Part shown: positions 1 through 8,061 of the stretch, one piece after another
Position numbering within the stretch: the first letter of the stretch is position 1
How the letters are laid out: the number at the start of each line of letters is the position of its first letter
From: Marinospirillum sp035271045
GTDB lineage: Bacteria > Pseudomonadota > Gammaproteobacteria > Pseudomonadales > Halomonadaceae
Reading direction: 5' to 3'
Length of the DNA stretch: 64,000 nt
Assembly (NCBI RefSeq): GCF_035271045.1
Contig: NZ_DATESC010000001.1
Location: forward strand, 124,001-188,000
Notes under the pieces: generated by a model
Database searches by the model: none
The model's input: the letters and a program-made list of their open reading frames with translations, nothing else
Told to the model about the DNA's origin: nothing
Position numbers and translations under genes: made by a program

Positions 1-2
1 AG

Positions 3-992
3 TTGCATTTCAAGGTTCTATTGGCTTGCTTTATTCCATTAGCCTGTATAAATTTACCAATAAGATTTAATAATGTTTTTTTTATTGCTTCAAGCATAAT
101 GATTTTAACTTCCTTATCAATTGCTCTTTGGCAGCATGAAGTAAAAGATATTGATCGTGTCTCAGTTAAAGGTGCTAATGCTTTTGCAGATATAGTTTCC
201 TTTTTTGGAGTAATGTCTTTAGCAGCTATCTGGCTTGTTTTTAATAAAAAATCTAAAATTATTTACAGTAAATCAGTTAAATATTTAATTTTTATTATAC
301 CGATAGTGCTTTTTATTTCTTCTATGTATGTTACCGTTCTTGCTGCAAATAGAGGAAGTTGGATATCAATTCCACTTATACTGATAGTTCTTTCTTTAGT
401 GTTTTTTGGTTTTAATATAAAAAAATCTATTTTGTCTTTATTTGCTTTATTTGCCTTGATTTTTTTATCTTATAGTGTTTCCGACACAATAAATTTAAGG
501 GTGAGTCAAGCATTAAATGAAATTAAGTTGTATTCTGTAGGTGAAGGTTCTGGGACTAGTACTGGTCTTCGGTTTGAAATGTGGAAGTTTGGTATTGATT
601 CTGTTGCAGATGATTTAGTATTAGGTTTGGGTGTGAAGGGTGAAAGAGAAGCAAAAAACAATGTATCAGATGAATATAATCCTAATATAAAAACATTTTC
701 ACATTTACATAATGAGTTCATAAATATTTTAGTTTTTAATGGTATTTTTGCTCTTTTGTTTTATTTGTTGTGGCTGGGTTATCTTGCTCATTTTTTCATA
801 CGATCTTTCTATTTGATTAAAAGCCCACTGGCGCTTGCTGGTTTTTTAGGTGTTATCCATTACTTTTTTGTTTCATTAGTTAATGTTAAGTTGTCCTATA
901 ATGTTGGAGTTTATGCTTTTATTATTGTTTTTTCTTTTATTTATGGGATGGTTCGTAATGAGTTGAATGCTTATATTGATAGGAGTTGTTAA
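3..992 (+). CDS. O-antigen ligase / Wzy-family membrane protein, 5' end cut by the window
   Basis: This is the C-terminal part of a polytopic inner-membrane protein of the O-antigen ligase/polymerase superfamily (Wzy_C), which joins or polymerises undecaprenol-linked glycans on the periplasmic face. The frame is open to the window edge, so the first visible TTG is not a credible start. Many hydrophobic helices surround a long loop with 'GLRFEMWKFGIDS' and 'HLHNEFINILVFNG'; the loop histidine fits the WaaL/Wzy_C signature. The stop touches the next gene's ATG, and the neighbours are glycosyltransferases, so it belongs to an LPS or surface-glycan operon. Base composition is markedly AT-rich. 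Ligase and polymerase cannot be told apart from this fragment. Confidence 0.8.
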   Translation: MHFKVLLACFIPLACINLPIRFNNVFFIASSIMILTSLSIALWQHEVKDIDRVSVKGANAFADIVSFFGVMSLAAIWLVFNKKSKIIYSKSVKYLIFIIPIVLFISSMYVTVLAANRGSWISIPLILIVLSLVFFGFNIKKSILSLFALFALIFLSYSVSDTINLRVSQALNEIKLYSVGEGSGTSTGLRFEMWKFGIDSVADDLVLGLGVKGEREAKNNVSDEYNPNIKTFSHLHNEFINILVFNGIFALLFYLLWLGYLAHFFIRSFYLIKSPLALAGFLGVIHYFFVSLVNVKLSYNVGVYAFIIVFSFIYGMVRNELNAYIDRSC

Positions 993-2006
993 ATGTCGAT
1001 AAACAGAAAGAAAACTATTTGTATTTTAAGGAATCGCTGGCATTTTGGTGCGCAGATTTTAACTATACCAGCACTGTTTTATATAAAAAAAAATAGTGCT
1101 ATCAAAAATCCTATAGAAATTAGCATTATTTCAAAGCAAGATACTAATTGGTTTTATAGTCAATTTAATTGGATTGATAATTTTTTTATCCAAGGTGGCT
1201 TTTTTTCTGATTTAAAACTGATTTATAAATCAGAAAAATTAGTTTCTTTTCAACCGTCAAGCTATCGCTACTTATTTTTAAGTTTGCTAGCAAGAATAGA
1301 TGAAAATTTTGGTTTTTCAAAAAAACGCTTTTTAAACCGTTTGTGGAAGAAATCAATAGAATTCAATCCATCTGTTTATCGTGGGTTACACTATCTACAA
1401 TTAGCATCAGTTGAGGATGGTATTGATAATACTGAGTTAATGAATCATTTAAGATTACCCTTTATTGAAGTTGCATCAACTTCTGATTTAATAATAAATT
1501 TTTGTAATCAAGACGATACATTGAATGTTTGTATAATGCCAGGTGGTGGTGCGGGTGAATTTAAAAAATGGGGTGTAAAAAACTTTTTTGAATCAGCAAA
1601 GCTATTAGCCTTTAGTAAGAATAAGTCTGTCGTTTTACATTGGCTTGTTGGACCTGATGAAATTGAAGAGAAAAAAGCCATTGACTTGCTTGTTAATAAT
1701 TCAACTTTAATTAATGAAAAACTGTCAGTTACTTCATTTCTGTATACTGATTTAAAGATTAAAGACATTGCTGCTTTAGTATCACAGGTTGATATTACAA
1801 TTGCTAATGACTGTGGCCCTGCTCATATTGCACAATGTATGCAACAGGGTTTTATTGGTATATTCGATCAAACAAAACCAGAATGGTTCTTGGTACATAC
1901 GGCTTCTAAATGTGTAGTGCCTAATAAAGAAAATTCAGATGAGAAATACCCAATTCTTAGTATTTCACCTACAGAAGTGAATAAAGCTATTTTAAGTATT
2001 ATTTAA
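993..2006 (+). CDS. Glycosyltransferase family 9 (heptosyltransferase-like)
   Basis: A 337-residue cytosolic protein of the GT-B fold family 9, the ADP-heptose:LPS heptosyltransferase group. It shows the N-terminal 'CILRNRWHFGAQ' loop, a central donor-site segment 'VCIMPGGGAGEFKKWG' and the C-terminal 'TIANDCGPAHIAQ', which corresponds to the conserved (T/S)NDSGxxH motif with Ser replaced by Cys. The ATG directly follows the upstream stop, and an AGGAG ribosome-binding site lies at 981-985, so the two genes are translationally linked. The sugar it adds cannot be read from the sequence; a hexose or heptose for LPS core or O-chain is likely from context. The gene is AT-rich like its neighbours. 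Confidence 0.8.
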   Translation: MSINRKKTICILRNRWHFGAQILTIPALFYIKKNSAIKNPIEISIISKQDTNWFYSQFNWIDNFFIQGGFFSDLKLIYKSEKLVSFQPSSYRYLFLSLLARIDENFGFSKKRFLNRLWKKSIEFNPSVYRGLHYLQLASVEDGIDNTELMNHLRLPFIEVASTSDLIINFCNQDDTLNVCIMPGGGAGEFKKWGVKNFFESAKLLAFSKNKSVVLHWLVGPDEIEEKKAIDLLVNNSTLINEKLSVTSFLYTDLKIKDIAALVSQVDITIANDCGPAHIAQCMQQGFIGIFDQTKPEWFLVHTASKCVVPNKENSDEKYPILSISPTEVNKAILSII

Positions 2007-2021
2007 TTTAAAAGGTCATTT

Positions 2022-3077
2022 ATGCGTATTGGTCATGTGAATTTAGCTTCTGGTTACAGAGGTGGTGAGCGACAAACGGAACTGCTTATAAAATTACTTG
2101 CAGAACAGAATACAAATACTTTAGAGCAATGGGTTTTTTGTCGTAGTGAAAAGCTTAAAAAAAAATTAGCAGGTATTCCGAATATTTATTTAATTCATAC
2201 GCCTAACCAACTTTTGTGTCATTTCAAAGCACCTAAACTTGATATTGTTCATGCTCATGATGCCAAAGGTGTTCATTGGGCTTTTATACATAAGCTATTA
2301 CTGTCAACGCCTTACCTTTTGACGCGTCGAGTTCCACAAACCATAAATGCAACGGGTATGAAAAAGCTTTTTTACGGACAGGCCAGTCAAATTGCTTGTA
2401 TCTCTAATGCTATTAAAAATGGTATTGATAGCGCAGGATTCAAAAATACACAACTTATTCCTAGTTCACGGGCTAACTTTATTGTAAATAAAAAAATAGT
2501 AGAGAGTTTAAAGACTAGCCAGCAAGGTAAAATTATTATTGGGCAGGTAGGTGCGCTGGTTGATAAACATAAAGGGCAATCTGTTTTAATTGAGGCTGCT
2601 CGTATTATAAACAAAAAATACTCTAATATTGAGTTTCATTTTTTTGGTTCGGGTAGCGATGAACAATATTTAAAAGATTTAGCAAAAGGCATTGATAGTA
2701 TTAAATTTCAAGGTTTTAAAGAGGATATAGCTAATTATATTGCAAGCTTTGATATTTTTGCTTTTCCTTCATTTAATGAGGGCTTAGGCTCTGTTTTACT
2801 TGATGTGATGGATCTTGAGATTCCCATCGTTGCGAGTAACGTTGATGGTATTCCAGACCTTATAAAGCACAAAGAAACAGGTTTGCTTGTAGACGCTGGA
2901 AAACCAGACCAGTTAGCTAATGCATTAGAACAGATTATTGATGCCATAGAAGGTGATACAAGGAATATTGACTTACCTAAATTAATTGCTAATGCAAAAG
3001 TATTTTCAGATTCTTATGATCCGGCACTCATGGCAAAAGCTTATTTCTCTCTTTATAATAAAATTTTGAACGATTAG
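2022..3077 (+). CDS. Glycosyltransferase family 4 (GT-B)
   Basis: A 351-residue retaining GT-B glycosyltransferase. The N-terminal acceptor domain starts 'HVNLASGYRGGERQTELL', with 'VHAHDAKGVHWAF' in the middle. The C-terminal nucleotide-sugar domain has 'GQVGALVDKHKGQSVLIEA' and the E-x7-E-type segment 'FPSFNEGLGSVLLDVMDLE' followed by 'VASNVDGIPDLI'. It starts 15 bases after the GT9 gene and belongs to the same AT-rich surface-polysaccharide block. Donor and acceptor are unknown. No membrane segment is evident, so it probably acts at the cytoplasmic face of the inner membrane. Confidence 0.85.
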   Translation: MRIGHVNLASGYRGGERQTELLIKLLAEQNTNTLEQWVFCRSEKLKKKLAGIPNIYLIHTPNQLLCHFKAPKLDIVHAHDAKGVHWAFIHKLLLSTPYLLTRRVPQTINATGMKKLFYGQASQIACISNAIKNGIDSAGFKNTQLIPSSRANFIVNKKIVESLKTSQQGKIIIGQVGALVDKHKGQSVLIEAARIINKKYSNIEFHFFGSGSDEQYLKDLAKGIDSIKFQGFKEDIANYIASFDIFAFPSFNEGLGSVLLDVMDLEIPIVASNVDGIPDLIKHKETGLLVDAGKPDQLANALEQIIDAIEGDTRNIDLPKLIANAKVFSDSYDPALMAKAYFSLYNKILND

Positions 3078-3109
3078 TTTTTTATAGACTTTAGTTTAGG
3101 TAGTGAATT

Positions 3110-4108
3110 TTGCAAAAAATCTTAGTGGTAGGCCCTTCTTGGGTGGGCGATATGGTGATGGCACAAAGCTTATTTAAGCTACTGCGCTCTCGTTTTCCTG
3201 CCTGTGAAATTCATGTGTTAGCTTCAGGTTGGTCTGAGCCTATCTTGGCACGTATGCCAGAGGTGACTAAAACATTGGTTTTACCTTTTGGTCATGGACA
3301 ATTTGGTTTGGCGGGGCGCTGGAAGTTAGGCCGCAGTTTGATGAATGAAGGCTTCACCCAAGCCATTATTTTACCGCGTTCGTGGAAGTCTGCCTTAGTC
3401 CCTTTTGCTGCAAAAATTCCTTTGCGAACAGGTTTTTTAGGTGAGCAGCGCTACGGCTTATTAAATGATCGGCGCATTTTAGATAAAAAACTGCTAGACC
3501 AAACAGTCAAGCGTTATACCGTTTTAGGTTTGGCTACCAATACAGACTTTACACCAGAAACGATTAGCTTTCCTAAGTTAGAGGTTGATCTGGTACACCA
3601 AAAAGTATTGTTTAAAAGCTTAGGATTAAGTGATAAACCTGCGATTGCTTTAATGCCCGGTGCAGAATATGGCCCTGCTAAACAATGGCCGTTGGCTTAT
3701 TTTCGTGAATTGGCAGAAAAATTGGTTGCTGCGGGTAAACAAGTTTGGATTTTGGGTGGGGCAAAAGATGCAGCAGCGGGCGCTGAAATCTCAGCAGCCG
3801 GTTTAGCTGAACTGCATAACCTGTGTGGTAAAACTCAGTTAGCAGATGTGGTCGATTTATTAGCCGCAGCAGAAGCTGCTGTTACCAATGATTCCGGTTT
3901 AATGCACGTTGCAGCAGCGGTTGGTACAAAAGTTCATGCTATTTATGGCTCTTCTTCACCGGCTTATACCCCACCCTTAACAGCTAATAATAAAATTCAT
4001 TATTTGCAATTAGACTGCTCACCTTGTTTTAAGCGTACCTGTCCACTAGGTCATACAAACTGTTTACAAAAAATTTCACCGGCTCAGGTTTTAAATTTTT
4101 TGCATTGA
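3110..4108 (+). CDS. waaF: Lipopolysaccharide heptosyltransferase II
   Basis: A 332-residue family 9 heptosyltransferase of the WaaF type, which adds the second L-glycero-D-manno-heptose to the LPS inner core. Diagnostic features are the opening 'ILVVGPSWVGDMVMAQSLF', the donor-site 'IALMPGAEYGPAKQWPLAY' with 'VWILGGAKD', and 'AVTNDSGLMHVAAA' near residue 260. The C-terminus carries the usual cysteines (CSPCFKRTCPLGHTNC). The start is TTG at 3110; no in-frame ATG lies near it that would keep the N-terminal motif. Base composition returns to that of the rest of the window, unlike the three genes before it, which suggests the core gene is native and the upstream block variable. Confidence 0.93.
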   Translation: MQKILVVGPSWVGDMVMAQSLFKLLRSRFPACEIHVLASGWSEPILARMPEVTKTLVLPFGHGQFGLAGRWKLGRSLMNEGFTQAIILPRSWKSALVPFAAKIPLRTGFLGEQRYGLLNDRRILDKKLLDQTVKRYTVLGLATNTDFTPETISFPKLEVDLVHQKVLFKSLGLSDKPAIALMPGAEYGPAKQWPLAYFRELAEKLVAAGKQVWILGGAKDAAAGAEISAAGLAELHNLCGKTQLADVVDLLAAAEAAVTNDSGLMHVAAAVGTKVHAIYGSSSPAYTPPLTANNKIHYLQLDCSPCFKRTCPLGHTNCLQKISPAQVLNFLH

Positions 4109-4156
4109 TGCTTAAATTTTAAGGGAAGTTTTTATCTTATTAGGGTTTTTTAATTC

Positions 4157-6007
4157 ATGAAAAGTTTTAGTAATCGTTTCAGTTTTTTAGCTTGGTTGAT
4201 TTTAATCAATGTTGTGATTTTTAGCCTTATTGGGTTAAGGTACTTTCATTGGATGCCTTGGCCAGAAAGCACTTTAGGTTGGAGCTATTTTTTTACTACT
4301 CTGCCATCACATTATTGGCTATTGTCGTTGTTAATTTTTTTACCTTTATTGGTTATTGCTTTATTACCGCTACCTCGGTTGCTTTTAATTGTTTCTGCCA
4401 TTGTTTTGTCATTATCGTCTACTTTGCTACTTGTTGATACTTTTGTCTTCGATCAATACAGATTTCATATTAGTTATTTTGTTATTGATTTAATGTTAAG
4501 TGATACCGATGGCCAAGTTATTTCTTTTTCATGGGATATGTGGGCTTTATTATTAGCTGGTTTACTGATCTGTTTTTTTGTTGCTGTTCTTGTTTGTTTA
4601 GCGATTATTCGTTTTCTTGTGGGTCGCAAAAGTAGGTATTTACATCTAGTGTTTCTAACCCTTTTACTGGCAAGTCATTTTTTACATGCCTTGTCGGATG
4701 CTAACAGTATTCATGATGTTACAAGCCAAGCACGCTTTTATCCCTTAATGCATGCAACAACGGCTCAGCGTTTTATGCTTAAGTATGATTTGGTCGACAA
4801 AGAAAAACTTAAAAACTCTAGGGTTAATTTAACAACTAATACGGGTGATTTAATTTATCCAAAATCCATGTTGCAGTGTGAAAAATTAGAGCAACCTAAA
4901 AACATACTGGTTGTTGTGATTGATTCTTGGCGAGCAGATGCAATCTCTAAAGAAATAACACCGAATATTTTTAATCTGGCACAAAAAAATGCTATTACTT
5001 TTAATAAACATTTTAGTGGTAGCAATAGTACGCGCGGCGGTATCTTTTCACTTTTTTATGGTGTGCCACCAACCTACTGGCATTCTTTCTTAAATAATGG
5101 CATCCCAAGTCCGCTTATTACTGAGTTGCAAAACCAACGTTATGATATGGGTGTATTTGCTAGCGCCCAACTTAGAAAACCAGAATTTGATCGTACTGTT
5201 TTTGCAAGTATCAATAATTTAAGGGCTGAATCACAAGGGGGTTCTCCTTCTGAGCGAGATATTAATTTAACCGATGATTGGTTAGCTTGGTTGGCAGAAC
5301 AGCAAACGAATAATGTTGCAGATCCTTTTTTTGGATTCTTATTTTATGATGCACCGCATGGCTATGATTATCCAGCTAACTACCCAGAGGTTTTTCAACC
5401 GGTATGGGAAAAGGTTAATTACTTTCAGTTAAACTCAGATTTTGAACCAACGCCTTTTGTTAATCGCTACCTAAACTCTGTACATTTTGTTGATTCTCAA
5501 ATTGAGCGGGTGATTAAAGATTTAAAACTAAAAGGGTTGCTGGATAATACTTTGGTGGTTATCACGGGTGATCATGGTCAAGAGTTTAATGATTTGAATA
5601 TGAATTACTGGGGGCATAATAGTAATTTTTCTACTTGGCAGCTAGGTGTTCCTTTTATCTTGTACGATTCAAATTTTAGTAAAGAAAGTGTGGATGCTAC
5701 AACAACCCATTATGATGTTATTCCAACGCTTTTTGAAAATTATTTGGGCTGTACTAATTCATTAAGTGATTATAGTGTTGGTAGGGATATTTTGAATTTT
5801 GATAAAGAAAGTGAAAAGCCCTGGTTTATTGCTGCTAGTTATTCAGATTATGCCTTTATAAGTGATAATCGTATTGTAACGGTTGATGATTTTGGCCGCT
5901 CTATCGTTCGTGATAATAATTATCAACCTTTGGCTAAAGAGGGCTTTCCTTCTTGGGTTTTGCAAGCGATGAAAGCGCTTTCTTTTTATTTTAAAGATGA
6001 AGAATAG
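4157..6007 (+). CDS. lapC: LapC/YejM (PbgA)-like inner-membrane protein, DUF3413 plus sulfatase-fold domain
   Basis: A 616-residue protein with about five N-terminal transmembrane helices (residues ~10-180, DUF3413) and a periplasmic alkaline-phosphatase/sulfatase-fold domain. In E. coli, YejM/LapC controls LpxC proteolysis through LapB-FtsH and so sets LPS output. Visible sulfatase-fold segments are 'VVVIDSWRADAI', 'SGSNSTRGGIFSLFYG' at the nucleophile position and 'VVITGDHGQEFND'. The length is close to the E. coli protein (586). The position right after waaF, and a one-base overlap with the next membrane sulfatase-fold gene, fit an envelope operon. Family assignment is firm; the LpxC-control role is inferred from the family. 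Confidence 0.85.
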   Translation: MKSFSNRFSFLAWLILINVVIFSLIGLRYFHWMPWPESTLGWSYFFTTLPSHYWLLSLLIFLPLLVIALLPLPRLLLIVSAIVLSLSSTLLLVDTFVFDQYRFHISYFVIDLMLSDTDGQVISFSWDMWALLLAGLLICFFVAVLVCLAIIRFLVGRKSRYLHLVFLTLLLASHFLHALSDANSIHDVTSQARFYPLMHATTAQRFMLKYDLVDKEKLKNSRVNLTTNTGDLIYPKSMLQCEKLEQPKNILVVVIDSWRADAISKEITPNIFNLAQKNAITFNKHFSGSNSTRGGIFSLFYGVPPTYWHSFLNNGIPSPLITELQNQRYDMGVFASAQLRKPEFDRTVFASINNLRAESQGGSPSERDINLTDDWLAWLAEQQTNNVADPFFGFLFYDAPHGYDYPANYPEVFQPVWEKVNYFQLNSDFEPTPFVNRYLNSVHFVDSQIERVIKDLKLKGLLDNTLVVITGDHGQEFNDLNMNYWGHNSNFSTWQLGVPFILYDSNFSKESVDATTTHYDVIPTLFENYLGCTNSLSDYSVGRDILNFDKESEKPWFIAASYSDYAFISDNRIVTVDDFGRSIVRDNNYQPLAKEGFPSWVLQAMKALSFYFKDEE

Positions 6008-8001
6008 TGCTAAAAAATGAACTGAAACTAATGATTGTTTCAAGGGGGGATATGGGTAATCTAATACGAATACCTTTACGGATACTGATTTTTTCGATAA
6101 GTGTATTTACAGTGCTGCGTTTGATTTTCTGGTGTATTTATCCAGACTATTTTGTTTCGCTTTCTTTGGCTGATGTTGTTACTGCCTTTTTAGTTGGGTT
6201 GCGTTTTGATTCAGCCATTACAGTTGTTGCTGTTGGATTATTTTCTTTGTTATTAATTTTGCCTTTTAACTTTAAAATGCGGGCGATTAGTGTACAAGTG
6301 CTCTTATGGTTGAGCTTTGCTTTTTTGGTCGTTTTGTGGGCTATTAATTTAGGCGATATGCTTTATTTTGGTGAGGTTTATCGCCATGCCGGTCGAGAGC
6401 TATTATTGCTAACCCAAGATTTGGGTATGCTGGTTGATTTAGCATTAACTTCTCGCTTACTGGTTTTTTTGCTGGCATTGCCGAGTATTTTATTGCTGGC
6501 TTGGTTGTGGCAAAAGTGGGTGGTTGTGCCCTCTATGACTAAATTAAATGGTGGTTTCCCAATTCGTGCGCTGGGTAGTGTGCTGGCTTTAGTCTTGTTG
6601 GTTTTTTCTGCAAGAGGCGGCTTACTTAGCGGTAAACCATTAAGCCTTGTTGATGCTCATGCAGCAGGCAATGAACAGCAGGCGGCACTGGCATTAAATG
6701 GTGCTTTTGCGGTGATTCATGGTTTGCGTCGTGCTTTGAATGATGAGCATACATCCTTAGATTTTTTTTCGCCCAATGCATTGGCAGAAAACACCCTAAA
6801 ATATGCAGCGGCTCAAGATCCTTTTTTGCAGCGCTTTGGTGCTTTGGCTACACCTAGGATAAAAACGGATAAAAATGTTGTGGTTATTTTGTTAGAAAGC
6901 TGGAGCACTGAGTATATTGATGGGCTTTCTGGTGGTGATTATGGTGTAACACCGAATATGGATAAGCTGATAAATCAGTCGCGTGTTTGGGAAAATGCTT
7001 ATGCAGCGGGTCAAAGAAGCATTGAAGGTATTCAAGCCGTGTTAACGTCTGTGCCATTATTAGAAAGTCAGCCTGTTGTAGGTTGGGGTTTAGAGCAGAA
7101 TCGAATGACTCGCCTTGCGTCGTTATTGGGAGAACGAGGCTACGAGAGTGTAATGATGCAGTCTTCTAACCGACGCTCTTTTCATATGGATGGCATTGCT
7201 GCGGCGATGGGGTTTGATGAATATTTTGGTAAAGAAGATCTACCACTTAGGCTTGAGTACCCTGTAAAAGTACCTGCGTTTGGGTGGGATTATGAAGTGT
7301 TAATGCATTTAGCTGATTACCTTGACAACACCCCTGAACAAAAACCTTTTTTTGCGTTTCTTTTTACGGGGACAACGCACGAGCCTTTTCCTGATCCGGG
7401 TGCAAAATTTCACCGTTATGAGCACGGTAAAGACACTAAGTCAGCCTATTTAAACACTTTATTTTATAGTGACTGGGCTTTAGGCGAATTTATGAATCAT
7501 GCGTCTAAGCAAGATTGGTATGAAAATACCGTTTTTGTTTTTGTAGCTGACCATGTGCTGCGTGCTTCTGCAACTGAATTAGACACGTCATTTCGTATAC
7601 CTTTGCTGATTTACACACCCGATCAGTCGTTACCACCTAGCCGAGAGGTGGCTTATGCTTCTCAGTATGATGTGCTGCCAACCTTGGTTGATTTATTAGG
7701 TATCACTCAGCCGGTGGCTAGTTTTGGTCGGTCACTACTTAAACCTGATAGCGATAGCAGGGATGGCGTGGTTGTTCAACGTGGTAATATGACCGGTTGG
7801 CTATCGCCAAAGGGTTGGTTTAGTTTTAATCGTGATTCTGAGCAAAGCGCGGGTGGTGATTATTTACAAGCCGAGTTACGACAATCAATGACTAACTGGC
7901 TAAAGTGGCGTTTACAATTGGCAGATCAACGTTTATTGAAAAATGAATGGCTTCCTAATGCATTGGAAAAGCCATTAGATTTAGTTAATCAGAACAAGTA
8001 A
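6007..8001 (+). CDS. LtaS-like membrane sulfatase / phosphoglycerol- or phosphoethanolamine-transferase family protein
   Basis: A 664-residue protein with about five N-terminal membrane helices (to residue ~210) and a periplasmic LtaS/MdoB-type sulfatase domain (COG1368). Visible are 'VVVILLESWSTEYIDGL' (near residue 291), 'AAGQRSIEGIQAVLTSVP' with a Ser at the nucleophile position (~337) where LtaS has Thr, and 'FVADHVLRA' (~513). The GTG start at 6007 overlaps the upstream TAG by one base; ATGs at 6031 and 6052 are alternatives, the latter just after a G-rich stretch. Gram-negative members move phosphoglycerol or phosphoethanolamine groups onto glucans or lipids. The substrate here is unknown, but LPS or periplasmic glucan is plausible given its neighbours. 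Confidence 0.8.
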   Translation: MLKNELKLMIVSRGDMGNLIRIPLRILIFSISVFTVLRLIFWCIYPDYFVSLSLADVVTAFLVGLRFDSAITVVAVGLFSLLLILPFNFKMRAISVQVLLWLSFAFLVVLWAINLGDMLYFGEVYRHAGRELLLLTQDLGMLVDLALTSRLLVFLLALPSILLLAWLWQKWVVVPSMTKLNGGFPIRALGSVLALVLLVFSARGGLLSGKPLSLVDAHAAGNEQQAALALNGAFAVIHGLRRALNDEHTSLDFFSPNALAENTLKYAAAQDPFLQRFGALATPRIKTDKNVVVILLESWSTEYIDGLSGGDYGVTPNMDKLINQSRVWENAYAAGQRSIEGIQAVLTSVPLLESQPVVGWGLEQNRMTRLASLLGERGYESVMMQSSNRRSFHMDGIAAAMGFDEYFGKEDLPLRLEYPVKVPAFGWDYEVLMHLADYLDNTPEQKPFFAFLFTGTTHEPFPDPGAKFHRYEHGKDTKSAYLNTLFYSDWALGEFMNHASKQDWYENTVFVFVADHVLRASATELDTSFRIPLLIYTPDQSLPPSREVAYASQYDVLPTLVDLLGITQPVASFGRSLLKPDSDSRDGVVVQRGNMTGWLSPKGWFSFNRDSEQSAGGDYLQAELRQSMTNWLKWRLQLADQRLLKNEWLPNALEKPLDLVNQNK

Positions 8002-8061
8002 GTTAGGTCATTATTTTTTCCTAGGAAGTCTCTAGGTCATTTAGTTTTTTTGAGGTTTTTT

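Noticed and set aside
8022..8048. CCTAG/CTAGG hairpin as terminator before the M16C protease
   Set aside because: The stem is only 5 bp, and the following T-run is 7 bases away, so termination is doubtful.
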